From CAKZLS01 sp963701445 (GTDB taxonomy: Bacteria; Pseudomonadota; Alphaproteobacteria; Rhodospirillales; Defluviicoccaceae): 64,000 bases of DNA. A program made the translations under genes and the position numbers. Below are positions 1 to 8,954 of the stretch, one piece after another. Every line of letters starts with the position of its first letter. The stretch's first letter is position 1. The notes under the pieces are model-generated. The model ran no database searches. It saw only the letters and a program-made list of their open reading frames with translations, and was not told the DNA's origin. The DNA is taken from contig CAVPAM010000003.1 in NCBI GenBank assembly GCA_963701445.1, positions 1 through 64,000 on the forward strand, written 5' to 3'.

Positions 1-728
1 CGCACCCCGCGCCGTTTTCGTCGCCGCTCAGCGTGAAGAACGCGGGCGCGCAGACCGGCGCTTCGCGCAGCATCCGCCGCGCGTCGGCATACGACCGGCA
101 TTCATCAAACGCCTTTCTCAGCAAGTGCGCGGGCGGTAACCCGGATTTCCGCCACATCCCGGTCCGGGCGATCGCCCAATCGAACCAGCACGACCGCGTG
201 ACCGCCTTCATCGGCGGCTGATTGATGGCGGCGCTGAATTGCGACGGCGCCATGGCGGTGAACACGCCGACGAACCCCGGCCAGGTTACATTATAGTAGG
301 TTCCCGCGCCGCCATCCTGACAGGCGACCACCACGTTGCCGCCGAGGCCCTTCAGCGGCCAATCGAGGGTTCGCAGCATCCGGTTTCCCGGACCGCCCGG
401 GTCCGGTCCGATCCCGGCGGTGCATGTCCATTCGTAGGACAGGTTCAACAGAAAGGCGCCCGGCATGCCCAGCCGTCGCGCGACGGCCGCGATATCGTCC
501 CGGTAGGGGTTGCCCACGCGGGTCAGCCACCGCCACGTGGCGCGATCCCCGAGTCTCAGAGCCAGGCCGCCATAGCTCCGGCGCCCATGGGCGATGATCG
601 CCGCCACCCGTTCGGGCGCCATGTACACGAGCGCGGCGGGTCCCTTCCCCCTCGTGTCCAGCAGGGGAATGGCGGGCAGATTTCGTTCCGGCGGCCTCGC
701 CCCGGCGTCGCGGCGGTTCGGTGTCCAC
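1..728 (-). CDS. Acid ceramidase/NAAA-like Ntn amide hydrolase, partial, frame-disrupted
   Basis: The minus-strand reading frame runs off the left edge, so the C-terminus is missing. The readable part has the hallmarks of the acid ceramidase / N-acylethanolamine amidase class of Ntn hydrolases: a candidate nucleophile Cys in a T-C-T-A-G context (about 413-450), then R-T-L-D-W (like R-N-M-D-F in ceramidase), then W-P-G-F-V-G-V-F-T and S-A-A-I-N. It probably hydrolyses an amide-linked lipid or similar substrate; the substrate is not readable. In the main frame no ATG/GTG/TTG lies upstream of the conserved region before a stop at 767-769. A GTG at 728 with an AAGGGA ribosome site just upstream sits in a neighbouring frame, and the two frames would join near 680 (at a GAAAT run), so I infer one frame change. 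Family assignment is fairly sure; the start is inferred. Confidence 0.55.
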
Positions 729-863
729 GGGATTTCCCTTGTTGCGCGGAGCCGTGGGTCTTTATATCACATCCGCTTATTCCATCGGCGGAAACCGCCC
801 TGGCCCGCGAAATTCTCCACGGCCCCGCCCCACCGCGCACCGTCTTGACGCTCCTTGAGGTTC

Positions 864-2166
864 ACGATTCCCCCGATACAGCCGCCCCGAAATGACCGCC
901 ATCTGGGAGCCCGAGACGCGGTTCCGCATCTGGTTGGAAATCGAGGCTCACGCCTGCGACGCCCAGGCGGACCTCGGGGTCATCCCGAGGGAGGCGGCGC
1001 GCGCGGTGTGGGAGCGGGGGAAACTTCGAGATCGCCCGCATCGACGAAATCGAAGAGGACGTCAAACACGACGTCATCGCCTTCCTGACTGCGGTGGCCG
1101 AAAATGTCGGCCCCGCTTCCCGTCATATTCATGTCGGCATGACCTCGAGCGATGTGCTCGACACCTCGCTGGCCATCAACCTGGTCGAGGCCACCGATCT
1201 CATCCGACAAGGACTCTTCCAACTCCGGGAAGCCATCGCCCAACAGGCGCGGGCCCACAAGTACACCCCCTGCATGGGGCGTTCTCACGGAATCCACGCC
1301 GAACCCACCACGTTCGGACTCAAACTGGCGGTTTGGTATGTCGAACTCTTCCGCGCTCTGGAGCGCCTGGACTTGGCTCGCAATCACATCGCGGTCGGAC
1401 AGGTCAGCGGCGCGGTGGGGACCTGCGCGCACCTGTCATCCCGAACTCGAGGAAGCCGCGCTGGGCAAACTCGGACTTGAGGTGGCGCCGGTCAGCACCC
1501 AGATCCTTCAGCGCGACCGCCACGCTTTCTTCATGACCACGCTCGCGACCATCGCCGCCTCGCTGGAAAAATTCGCCACCGAGATCCGCAACCTTCAACG
1601 CACCGAGATCCTGGAAGCGGAGGAGTTCTTCAGCGCCAAGCAGAAAGGGTCCCAGCGCCATGCCGCACAAGCGCAACCCGATCACCGCCGAACAGATCGC
1701 GGGCCTGGCCCGTGTGATCCGGTCCAACTCCCTGGCGGCCCTCGAGAACGTCGCGCTGTGGCACGAACGCGACATCACTCACTCCTCGGTGGAACGGGTC
1801 ATCGGACCCGACGCGACGGTGACGCTCGACTTCGCGCTCGCCCGCCTTGCCGGTGTCGTGGACAAGCTCGTGGTCTATCCGGAAGCGATGCAACGCAATC
1901 TCGAGGGCTTGCGCGGCCTCATCTTTTCCCAGCGGGTCTTGCTTGCGTTGACCCAGGCGGGCATGAGCCGCGAGGACGCCTATCAGGCCGTGCAACGGAA
2001 CGCGATGAAGGCGTGGGAAGTGGGCAAAAGCTTTCTCGGCGAACTCAAGGCGGATCCGGACGTCTCCAAGCACATCGACGCGGCGTCGCTGGAGGATTTG
2101 TTCGACCTCGGCTACCACACCAAGCACGTGGATACGGTCTTCTCCCGGGTCTTCGGCGACGGCTGA
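864..2166 (+). pseudogene. purB: Adenylosuccinate lyase, broken by several frame changes
   Basis: PurB catalyses two lyase steps in purine synthesis (SAICAR to AICAR, adenylosuccinate to AMP). Consecutive segments in different frames give the whole protein: the N-terminal part from about 864 (ATG at 892 is internal), a central part with M-T-S-S-D-V-L-D and G-R-S-H-G, and a C-terminal part from 1660 with the signature S-A-M-P-H-K-R-N-P. The breaks fall near 870 (C run), 1017 (GGGGG), 1437 and 1650 (CCC); each reads through if one base is removed. The expected initiator position reads ACG. It heads the purine cluster and is followed by a hairpin terminator. Either the gene is inactivated or the assembly has +1 homopolymer errors; the second is plausible because PurB is normally needed for purine prototrophy. 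Confidence 0.85.
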
Positions 2167-2237
2167 ATCCGGCCCCCGCCCACACATCCCAAATACCTCA
2201 ACGACCAAAAGCGGCCGCGGAAAGGGCTCGCGATCGC

Positions 2238-2255
2238 GCCTCCGCGAGGCTTTTT
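2238..2255 (+). terminator. Rho-independent terminator after purB
   Basis: Perfect 5-bp stem GCCTC/GAGGC with a CGC loop, followed directly by five T residues, 72 bp after the purB stop codon. It is a short but classical intrinsic terminator for transcription on the plus strand. Confidence 0.65.
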
Positions 2256-2262
2256 CGACCCG

Positions 2263-2314
2263 AAATCTACTGTGCATGGGGTTGTTTTTCACTTTTTGCT
2301 TTTACCCCCCCCCC
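2263..2314. repeat. Poly-C intergenic repeat, copy 1
   Basis: A segment ending in ten C residues; its first about 42 bases match 61631-61673 almost exactly and 19302-19345 more loosely. The shared core is CTACTGTGCATGGGGTTG followed by a T-rich stretch and TTAC before the C run. It lies between the convergent 3' ends of purB and the zeta-inhibitor gene. Function unknown. Confidence 0.75.
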
Positions 2315-2377
2315 GCCGCACGTGTACGGTCAATGCGGCGGAAAGGGGGGCGCCGGCGGCCGCGCGCGTGGATCCGT

Positions 2378-2743
2378 TCAGTCGCCGACCCGTCCGTGAT
2401 CGGTGTCGAGAGCCGTCGGAAACTCCCCGGCCAACTGCTCCAGCGCCTCGGCAAGATACCGGTCGAAGGCGGCGACCGCCTCCTGCTCGGTCACGGTCAC
2501 GTCCCGCCGGCGAAAATCGGCGATCGCCGTCTGGACGGCGGCGTCGGTCCCCGGCTGGTCGATGTCGAGACGGACCATGCTCTTCGCGTATTCCCGCGCC
2601 TCGGCATCGGCGAGCCCCATGCGCTCGGCGGCCCACAGACCGAATAGCTTGGCGCGCCGGCACCGCGCCTTGAACCGCAACTCCTCGTCGAGCTTGTATC
2701 TGGCTTCGTGTCCCTTCTCGATTTCACGAAGCATGTCGGACAT
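2378..2743 (-). CDS. F1-ATPase inhibitor zeta subunit (DUF1476 family)
   Basis: A 121-residue protein of the alphaproteobacterial DUF1476 family, whose Paracoccus member (zeta) binds F1-ATPase and blocks ATP hydrolysis. Family features visible are the N-terminal H-E-A-R-Y-K-L-D-E-E-L-R-F-K-A segment, R-R-A-K-L-F-G-L-W-A-A-E at about 29-41, and a C-terminal helical bundle; the inhibitory region is the N-terminal third. The start is supported by GGAGGAATATC just upstream. It is cytosolic. It is convergent with purB and divergent from the NRDE gene, the position it often takes next to the purine operon in this class of bacteria. Slightly longer than the usual 100-110 residues because of an extended tail. 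Confidence 0.85.
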   Translation of the reverse strand: MSDMLREIEKGHEARYKLDEELRFKARCRRAKLFGLWAAERMGLADAEAREYAKSMVRLDIDQPGTDAAVQTAIADFRRRDVTVTEQEAVAAFDRYLAEALEQLAGEFPTALDTDHGRVGD

Positions 2744-2868
2744 GATATTCCTCCGCGAGCGGTTGCATCCTGAAACTTACGGTGATGATATCGGGATCGC
2801 AACGGAAAGACGAACCGCGTCGCGATGGCGGCGCCGGAGATACCGCGCCGGAGTTCTTGAGACCGGCA

Positions 2869-3651
2869 ATGTGTACGATCGTTGTTCTACGCCGCCCCGA
2901 TACGGACTGGCCGCTGCTGCTGGCGGCCAACCGCGACGAGATGGTCAGCCGGCGGTGCAGGCCCCCGGCCCGGCATTGGCCCGCCCACCCCGGTGTCGTC
3001 GCCGGATTGGACGAGCTCGCGGGAGGGACTTGGCTCGGCCTCAACGACGACCGCGTGGCGGCCGGGGTCCTCAACCGCTTGAACACCCTCGGCCCCCTGC
3101 CGGGATCGAGAAGCAGGGGCGAGTTACCGCTGCGCGCACTGGACGAGAAAAGCGCGCGCCTCGCCATCGCGGCTCTCGGCACGCTCGATGCAAACGCTTA
3201 TCGGCCGTTCAACATGATCGTCGCCGACAACCGCGATGCCTACTGGGTACGGTGCCGGCGGGTCGGGGAAGGCGAGGGTGGCGCCAACGTGATCGAAACC
3301 GGCGAAATCCCGCCGGGATTGTCGATGGTGACCGCGTATGACCTCAACGATACCTCCTCGCCCCGCACGCGGCGCTATCTCGGGCGGTTCAGGGCGGCGG
3401 CGGAGCCGGACCCGGTGACGGGCGACTGGTCGGCGTGGACCGGGATCCTGGCGAGCCGGGAGCACGATCCCGACGCCGGTCCCGGAGGCGCCATGTGCGT
3501 GGTCACCGATCACGGGTTCGAGACGGTGTCGTCGTCCCTGATCGCGTTGCCCGCGGGGAACGGCCCCCGGACGCAACAAAGCGGCAAACCCGTATGGCTG
3601 TTTTCGTTCGGCCGGCCGGGTGAGACCGCCTACGATCCGGTCGCCCTGTAA
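2869..3651 (+). CDS. NRDE (TANGO2-like) family protein
   Basis: A 260-residue NRDE-family protein. The start is placed at the ATG giving M-C-T-I-V-V-L, because the family begins with M-C and the motif A-A-N-R-D-E follows at about residues 20-25; the open frame extends 29 codons upstream without family similarity. Further family marks are G-G-T-W-L-G-L-N and the R-P-F-N-M-I-V-A-D block. Members are cytosolic or organellar proteins of unclear biochemistry, and their early catalytic-looking Cys suggests an Ntn-hydrolase fold. It sits between the divergent zeta gene and purC. The exact substrate is unknown. Confidence 0.8.
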   Translation: MCTIVVLRRPDTDWPLLLAANRDEMVSRRCRPPARHWPAHPGVVAGLDELAGGTWLGLNDDRVAAGVLNRLNTLGPLPGSRSRGELPLRALDEKSARLAIAALGTLDANAYRPFNMIVADNRDAYWVRCRRVGEGEGGANVIETGEIPPGLSMVTAYDLNDTSSPRTRRYLGRFRAAAEPDPVTGDWSAWTGILASREHDPDAGPGGAMCVVTDHGFETVSSSLIALPAGNGPRTQQSGKPVWLFSFGRPGETAYDPVAL

Positions 3652-3779
3652 CCGCCCGCCAAACCGGCCGGCATCCAGGCCGGCAAACCGGTATCATTGT
3701 TTTGCCGTCATACACTTGCTATACCCAATGCGCTCAACGGCCGCGCAACTGGCGCGCCGTCCAAACGCGGTTTATCCAA

Positions 3780-4544
3780 ATGGCCCGACGCAGACAGATT
3801 TTTGAAGGCACGGCCAAAATCCTGTTCGAAGGACCGGAACCCGGGACCCTTGTGCAATACTTCAAGGACAACTCCAGCGCGTTCAGCGTCCAGAAGAGAG
3901 GCGTGATTACCGGCAAGGGCGTCCTCAACAACCGGATCTCCGAATACCTCATGGTCAGGCTGGCCGAAATCGGCATACCGACGCACTTCGTCCGCCGGCT
4001 GAACATGCGCGAGCAACTCGTCCGGGAGGTGGAGATCATCCCCGTTCAGGTGGCCGTGCGCAATGTCGCGGCCGGGTCCTTCGCCAAGCGTTTCGGCATG
4101 GCCGAGGGGACGCCGTTGCCGCGTTCCATCGTGGAGTACTATTACAAATCCGAGGAATTGAACCATCCGATGGTGTCGGAGGAGCACATCACGGCGTTCG
4201 GATGGGCGACGCCTCAGGATCTGGACGAGACCATGTCCCTGTCGTTGCGGGTCAACGACTTCCTGAGCGGTCTGTTTCTCGGCATCGGCATCCGGTTGAT
4301 GGACCTCAAGGTGGAGTTCGGCCGGTTGTGGGACGACGATCAGATGCGCATCGTGCTCGCCGACGAAATCAGCCCCGATTCCACGCGCCTCTGGGATATC
4401 AGGAACAACGAGCGTCTGGATACGGAGCGTTTCCGCGAGGACCTCAGCAAGATCACGGATGCCTATCAGGAGGTTGCCCGCCGCCTGGGAATTCTTCCGG
4501 AAAGCGGCCCGACGGATATCCAGGGCCCGGACGTGATGCAATAA
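3780..4544 (+). CDS. purC: Phosphoribosylaminoimidazole-succinocarboxamide synthase
   Basis: SAICAR synthetase joins CAIR with aspartate using ATP in purine synthesis. The 254-residue product has the family's F-E-G-T-A-K-I-L start, the N-N-R-I-S-E segment, R-N-V-A-A-G-S near residue 98, and the D-E-I-S-P-D-S-T-R-L-W-D block that contributes to ATP/metal and substrate binding. I chose the ATG at 3780 (M-A-R-R-R-Q-I-F) because the frame upstream shows no similarity. It is the first gene of the purC-purS-purQ-purL run, with short gaps between genes, so the four are probably one transcript. Confidence 0.95.
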   Translation: MARRRQIFEGTAKILFEGPEPGTLVQYFKDNSSAFSVQKRGVITGKGVLNNRISEYLMVRLAEIGIPTHFVRRLNMREQLVREVEIIPVQVAVRNVAAGSFAKRFGMAEGTPLPRSIVEYYYKSEELNHPMVSEEHITAFGWATPQDLDETMSLSLRVNDFLSGLFLGIGIRLMDLKVEFGRLWDDDQMRIVLADEISPDSTRLWDIRNNERLDTERFREDLSKITDAYQEVARRLGILPESGPTDIQGPDVMQ

Positions 4545-4567
4545 GGCAAGGAAGGAACGATGCAGTC

Positions 4568-4810
4568 GTGAAAGCCAAGGTTCACGTGACGCTGAAGAAC
4601 GGGGTTCTGGATCCGGAAGGCAAGGCGGTTCAGCACGCCCTTGAAGCCCTGGGGTTCGCGGGGATCAACGAAATCCGCAAGGGCAAGTTCATCGAAATCG
4701 ACCTTGTCGAAACCAATTCACGGAAAGCGCATGAACGCATCGACGCCATGTGCCGGCAGTTGCTCGCCAATACGGTCATCGAAAACTATTCTATAAACAT
4801 CGTGGACTAG
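4568..4810 (+). CDS. purS: FGAM synthase subunit PurS
   Basis: An 80-residue small subunit of the three-part phosphoribosylformylglycinamidine synthase; PurS dimers help channel ammonia from PurQ to PurL. It reads K-A-K-V-H-V-T-L-K and ends in the typical L-A-N-T-V-I-E-N-Y region. The start is a GTG at 4568, 13 bases after AAGGAAGGAACG, which is a good ribosome site; no ATG fits. It lies 23 bp after purC and 83 bp before purQ. Confidence 0.93.
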   Translation: MKAKVHVTLKNGVLDPEGKAVQHALEALGFAGINEIRKGKFIEIDLVETNSRKAHERIDAMCRQLLANTVIENYSINIVD

Positions 4811-4893
4811 CGCGTGGCGCGGTATGCCGGTCGCCGGGTCCCGCCGCCGAGTTCTCCTTTTTCCCGCACTCTTAAAAGGCCGTTGTCCCGGAA

Positions 4894-5583
4894 ATGAAAA
4901 GTGCCGTTATCGTCTTTCCCGGCTCCAACTGCGACCGCGACGTCGCGGTCGCGCTGACGCACGCCGCCGGCAAGCCCCCTCTCATGATCTGGCACCGGGA
5001 GACGGCGCTGCCGCCGCTGGACCTCATCGTCGTTCCGGGCGGCTTTTCCTACGGCGACTATTTGCGCGCCGGCGCCATGGCCGCGCATTCTCCCATCATG
5101 CGCGAGGTGAAAGCGCGCGCGGTGGGAGGTACGGCCGTCCTCGGCATCTGCAACGGCTTTCAGATCCTGACCGAAGCGGGCCTGCTGCCGGGCGTGCTGA
5201 TGCGAAACGCCGATCTTCGGTTCATCTGCAGGGACGTCTATCTGAAGGTCGAGAACAACGGCACGGTATTCACCCATAACTACGCGCCGGGACAGGTTCT
5301 GCGGATCCCGGTGGCGCACAACGAGGGCAACTACTTCGCCGACGAAGAGACGCTTCGGAAGCTGAAGGACAGCGGCCGTATCGTCTTTCGCTATTGCGGT
5401 GCCGGGGGCGATGTGGACGACCGGTTTAATCCCAACGGCTCCCGGGACAATATCGCGGGCATCCTCAATGAAAACGGCAATGTCCTCGGAATGATGCCGC
5501 ACCCGGAAAGGCTGGCCGAGCCGCTGTTGGGGGGGACGGATGGACGGCCCATGTTCGACGGCCTGTTGGAGGCGCTCCGCTAG
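4894..5583 (+). CDS. purQ: FGAM synthase glutamine amidotransferase subunit PurQ
   Basis: Class I glutamine amidotransferase subunit supplying ammonia to PurL. The 229-residue product has the nucleophile Cys in G-I-C-N-G-F-Q (about residue 88), the early G-G-F-S-Y-G-D-Y-L-R-A-G motif, and the catalytic M-M-P-H-P-E-R near the C-terminus. All three members of the catalytic region are intact. The purL start follows only 3 bp after its stop, so translation is likely coupled. Confidence 0.95.
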   Translation: MKSAVIVFPGSNCDRDVAVALTHAAGKPPLMIWHRETALPPLDLIVVPGGFSYGDYLRAGAMAAHSPIMREVKARAVGGTAVLGICNGFQILTEAGLLPGVLMRNADLRFICRDVYLKVENNGTVFTHNYAPGQVLRIPVAHNEGNYFADEETLRKLKDSGRIVFRYCGAGGDVDDRFNPNGSRDNIAGILNENGNVLGMMPHPERLAEPLLGGTDGRPMFDGLLEALR

Positions 5584-5586
5584 ACC

Positions 5587-7827
5587 ATGACAGATATCAC
5601 CGCGGATACGGTCGCCCAGCACGGGTTGACGCCGGAAGAATACGCCAAAATCCTCGAGATCCTGGGACGTCCGCCCAACATCACCGAGCTTGGTATTTTC
5701 TCGGTCATGTGGAGCGAGCACTGCTCCTACAAGTCCTCCAAGACGTGGCTACGGAAACTGCCGACGAGCGCGCCGTGCGTGGTCTGCGGTCCGGGAGAGA
5801 ACGCCGGCGTGGTGGATATCGGCGACGGACAGGTCGCGATCTTCAAGATGGAAAGCCACAACCATCCTTCGTACATCGAGCCGTACCAGGGCGCGGCCAC
5901 GGGCGTGGGCGGTATCCTGCGCGACGTCTTCACCATGGGCGCCCGTCCGGTCGCCAACCTCAACGCGCTCCGGTTCGGCAACCCGGATCACCCCAAGATG
6001 CGCCACCTCATCGCCGGGGTGGTGGGCGGCATCGGCGGCTACGGCAACTGCGTGGGCGTGCCGACCGTCGCCGGCGAATGCGCTTTCCACGGCGGTTACG
6101 ACGGCAACATCCTCGTCAATGCCATGACCGTCGGGGTCGCCCAATCGGGAAAGATCTTCTTTTCGGCGGCGGCGGGCATCGGCAATCCGATCGTTTACGT
6201 GGGCTCGAAAACGGGACGCGACGGCATCCACGGCGCGACCATGGCGTCGGCCGAATTCAGCGACGACTCGGAAGAGAAACGGCCCACCGTCCAGGTCGGC
6301 GATCCATTCACCGAGAAACTGCTGATCGAGGCGTGCCTGGAGTTGATGGCGACGGACGCGATCATCGCGATCCAGGACATGGGCGCCGCCGGTCTGACGT
6401 CGTCGTCCTTCGAGATGGCCTCGAAAGGAGGCCTCGGCGTGGAATTCGATCTCGACCGGGTTCCCATCCGGGAACAGGGCATGACCGCCTACGAGATCAT
6501 GCTCTCGGAGAGCCAGGAGCGCATGCTGATGGTGCTGAAGCCCGGACGGGAGGCGGAGGCTCGCGCGATCTTCGAGAAGTGGGAGCTCGATTTCGCGATC
6601 GTCGGCCGCACCACCGATACCCGCCACATGGTTCTCCGCCACCAAGGAGAGATCGTCGCGGACCTGCCGATCGACCCGCTCGTGGCGTCTTCCCCGGAAT
6701 ACGATCGTCCCTGGATACCCACGCCGGCGTCGCCGGCGGTCTCGGCGGCGGACGTTCCCCCGTGCACCGATGTCATGGCGGCGTTGCGGCGGTTGATGTC
6801 CTGTCCGGACCTGGCGAGCAAACGCTGGGTGTGGGAGCAGTACGACCACATGGTCATGGCCGATACCGTGCAACGCCCGGGAGGCAGCGCCGGGGTGGTT
6901 CGCGTTCACGACACCCAAAAGGGCCTTGCCGTAACCTGCGACTGCACGCCGCGCTACTGCTTTTCCGATCCGCTTCAGGGTGGACGCCAGGCCGTCGCCG
7001 AAGCATGGCGCAACCTCACGGCCGTCGGCGCCCAGCCACTGGCGATCACGGATTGCCTGAACTTCGGCAATCCCCAAAAACCCGAAATCATGGGCCAGTT
7101 CGCGGGCTGCATCACCGGCATGGGCGAGGCGTGCGAGGCCCTGGTGTTCCCGGTGGTGTCGGGGAACGTGTCCTTCTACAATGAGACAAACGGCGTCGCG
7201 ATTCCGCCGACACCGGCCATCGGCGGCGTCGGCCTGATCGCCGACGTGGAGCGCATGGCGTCCGTCGCCCTCAAGGCGGAGGGAGAGGTTCTTGTTCTCG
7301 TCGGTGACGCCACCGACGGCCATGGCGGATGGCTGGGGCAGTCCCTTTACCTGCGCGAGATCGAGGGACGGGAGGACGGAGCGCCACCGCCGGTCGACCT
7401 CGAGTTGGAGAAACGCAACGGTGATTTCGTGCGCGACCTCATCGCGGATGGATCGGTCGTGACGTGTCAGGACGTCTCGGACGGCGGCATGCTGGTTGCC
7501 GTGGCGGAAATGGCGCTGGCGGGAGACCTGGGCGTCACGCTCGAGCCGCCGCGAACGCCGGACGCCGGCGGGCACGCGCACGCATGGCTGTTCGGCGAGG
7601 ACCAGGGGCGATACGTTCTTTCGATCCCCGAATCGCAATTCGAGCCGGTCGCGCGCCGCGCGGCATCCGCGAACGTCGCGCTTCGGCGGATCGGGGTCGC
7701 GGGAGGTCGGCGGTTGACTGTGAACCCGTCGCATTCCATATCCCTGGACGAGCTTCGTGATTTGCATGAAGGCTGGCTGCCGGGCTACATGGCCGGGCAA
7801 TCGGGCGGCGCGGAAGGGCAGGGATAA
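5587..7827 (+). CDS. purL: Phosphoribosylformylglycinamidine synthase II
   Basis: The small-type PurL (746 residues) converts FGAR, ATP and PurQ-derived ammonia to FGAM. Visible marks are the N-terminal W-S-E-H-C-S-Y-K-S-S-K motif (about residues 43-53), the G-P-G-E-N-A-G-V block, E-S-H-N-H-P-S (metal and ATP region), G-D-P-F-T-E-K, and the second half with Q-D-V-S-D-G-G-M. Both AIRS-like halves are complete. Cytosolic; forms a complex with the two preceding gene products. The downstream bolA gene starts 5 bp after the stop. Confidence 0.96.
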   Translation: MTDITADTVAQHGLTPEEYAKILEILGRPPNITELGIFSVMWSEHCSYKSSKTWLRKLPTSAPCVVCGPGENAGVVDIGDGQVAIFKMESHNHPSYIEPYQGAATGVGGILRDVFTMGARPVANLNALRFGNPDHPKMRHLIAGVVGGIGGYGNCVGVPTVAGECAFHGGYDGNILVNAMTVGVAQSGKIFFSAAAGIGNPIVYVGSKTGRDGIHGATMASAEFSDDSEEKRPTVQVGDPFTEKLLIEACLELMATDAIIAIQDMGAAGLTSSSFEMASKGGLGVEFDLDRVPIREQGMTAYEIMLSESQERMLMVLKPGREAEARAIFEKWELDFAIVGRTTDTRHMVLRHQGEIVADLPIDPLVASSPEYDRPWIPTPASPAVSAADVPPCTDVMAALRRLMSCPDLASKRWVWEQYDHMVMADTVQRPGGSAGVVRVHDTQKGLAVTCDCTPRYCFSDPLQGGRQAVAEAWRNLTAVGAQPLAITDCLNFGNPQKPEIMGQFAGCITGMGEACEALVFPVVSGNVSFYNETNGVAIPPTPAIGGVGLIADVERMASVALKAEGEVLVLVGDATDGHGGWLGQSLYLREIEGREDGAPPPVDLELEKRNGDFVRDLIADGSVVTCQDVSDGGMLVAVAEMALAGDLGVTLEPPRTPDAGGHAHAWLFGEDQGRYVLSIPESQFEPVARRAASANVALRRIGVAGGRRLTVNPSHSISLDELRDLHEGWLPGYMAGQSGGAEGQG

Positions 7828-7832
7828 CAGTC

Positions 7833-8072
7833 ATGGCGATGGATGGTGGCGAGATCGAGCGAATGATCCGAGAGGCCATTCCCGACGCCGATGTGAAGCT
7901 CGAGGATCTGCGCGGCGACGGCGATCATTACGCCGCGACCGTGATATCGGCGACATTCAAGGGAAAGACCAGGGTGCAGCAGCACCAGATCGTCTATCAG
8001 GCCTTGCGCGGCCGAATGGGAAATGAACTGCATGCGCTGGCGCTGCAGACGGGCGTGCCCGGCGAAGGCTGA
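7833..8072 (+). CDS. BolA family protein
   Basis: A 79-residue BolA-like protein with the family's K-T-R-V-Q-Q-H-Q-I-V-Y-Q-A-L-R segment and a helix-turn-strand pattern. BolA proteins pair with monothiol glutaredoxins to form [2Fe-2S] complexes used in iron sensing or cluster transfer. Here the glutaredoxin gene follows 27 bp downstream, and purL precedes by 5 bp, the common alphaproteobacterial arrangement. It lacks the longer N-terminus of classical BolA; the short (IbaG-like) form is closer. Confidence 0.9.
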   Translation: MAMDGGEIERMIREAIPDADVKLEDLRGDGDHYAATVISATFKGKTRVQQHQIVYQALRGRMGNELHALALQTGVPGEG

Positions 8073-8099
8073 CGAACGGAAAGATGAAAGGAAACGCAA

Positions 8100-8435
8100 A
8101 TGTCTGAAAATCCCGTTTTCGAACGGATCCGGCGCGAAATCGAGGAAACCCCTGTCGTCCTGTATATGAAGGGAACGCCGATGTTTCCCCAGTGCGGGTT
8201 TTCGGCGGCGGTGGTTCAGGCGCTGACCAATCTCGGCATCAAATTCAAGGGCGTCGATGTGCTGACCGACCCGTCCCTGCGGGAGGGCATCAAGCAATTC
8301 GCCAACTGGCCGACGATTTCGCAACTCTACGTCAAGGGCGAGTTCGTCGGTGGATGCGATATAATCCGCGAAATGTACGGCACCGGCGAATTGCAGCAGT
8401 TCCTCGACGAAAAAGGCATCGAGTACGCGAGCTGA
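8100..8435 (+). CDS. grxD: Monothiol glutaredoxin (Grx4 family)
   Basis: A 111-residue CGFS-type glutaredoxin. The active-site C-G-F-S lies at about residues 31-34, followed by the conserved W-P-T-I-S-Q-L-Y-V-K-G-E-F-V-G-G-C-D-I glutathione-binding loop. Such proteins bind a [2Fe-2S] cluster with glutathione as a homodimer or with BolA and act in Fe-S cluster trafficking in the cytosol. Adjacent to a BolA gene, which supports that partner. A GC-rich stem-loop at 8464-8488 may end the transcript. Confidence 0.94.
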   Translation: MSENPVFERIRREIEETPVVLYMKGTPMFPQCGFSAAVVQALTNLGIKFKGVDVLTDPSLREGIKQFANWPTISQLYVKGEFVGGCDIIREMYGTGELQQFLDEKGIEYAS

Positions 8436-8668
8436 CCCGGCTCCGCGCCTGACCGACGACCGCGCCGCCGGCCACCCGCCGGTGGCGGCCCTCCCTCTTC
8501 GTTTTCTGCCTGAAAACAAGTCGTTTTTTCCAATCCGTCCGGCTGTCCGTCGCGTATGAAAGGGTGATTGAAAACATCGCTTTGGCGGGACCGTAAACAA
8601 TAAAAGTCAGCACGCGCGACCTTCGCGCCGCCGACTGGATTGGGATAGTCGCGGACGCGGCTACGGTC

Positions 8669-8938
8669 ATGGGACAGAAATCGAAAAGTGAAAGCGGGCA
8701 GCGCCATACTTCTCCCCGAGGGCATTATCGCTCAAGAACGGTGGATCGGTCCTCATTCCCCCTGATCGCGAGACGCTGCCTTTCTTGCGGACAGATGTTC
8801 AAGAGCGACCTGCCGGTGCACAGCAATCGCATTTGCGGCAAGTGCAACGACCTGGATGGCCGCGACAATGGGATATTCGGCCCCGGCGCCTGTGTCATAA
8901 GCGATGGCGGATGGTCGTCCGGGGAACCCGAGGAGTGA
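8669..8938 (+). CDS. Small zinc-ribbon protein
   Basis: An 89-residue protein with two Cys pairs, C-L-S-C-G-Q-M-F-K-S and I-C-G-K-C-N about 20 residues apart (residues 38-60), which should form a zinc ribbon. The spacing and the S-N-R-I-C-G-K-C pattern match small proteobacterial zinc-ribbon proteins of unknown role. The N-terminal 35 residues are basic and probably disordered. It has no clear strong ribosome site. It lies between grxD and the SDR gene, whose start is 16 bp after its stop, so the two may be cotranscribed. The function is not known. Confidence 0.55.
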   Translation: MGQKSKSESGQRHTSPRGHYRSRTVDRSSFPLIARRCLSCGQMFKSDLPVHSNRICGKCNDLDGRDNGIFGPGACVISDGGWSSGEPEE

Positions 8939-8954
8939 TTGGAGCCAGAAACCG

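Noticed and set aside
5749..7800. 683-residue open frame antisense to purL
   Set aside because: It is a shadow of the GC-rich purL frame; composition is Arg/His/Gly-rich, there is no family pattern and no ribosome site.
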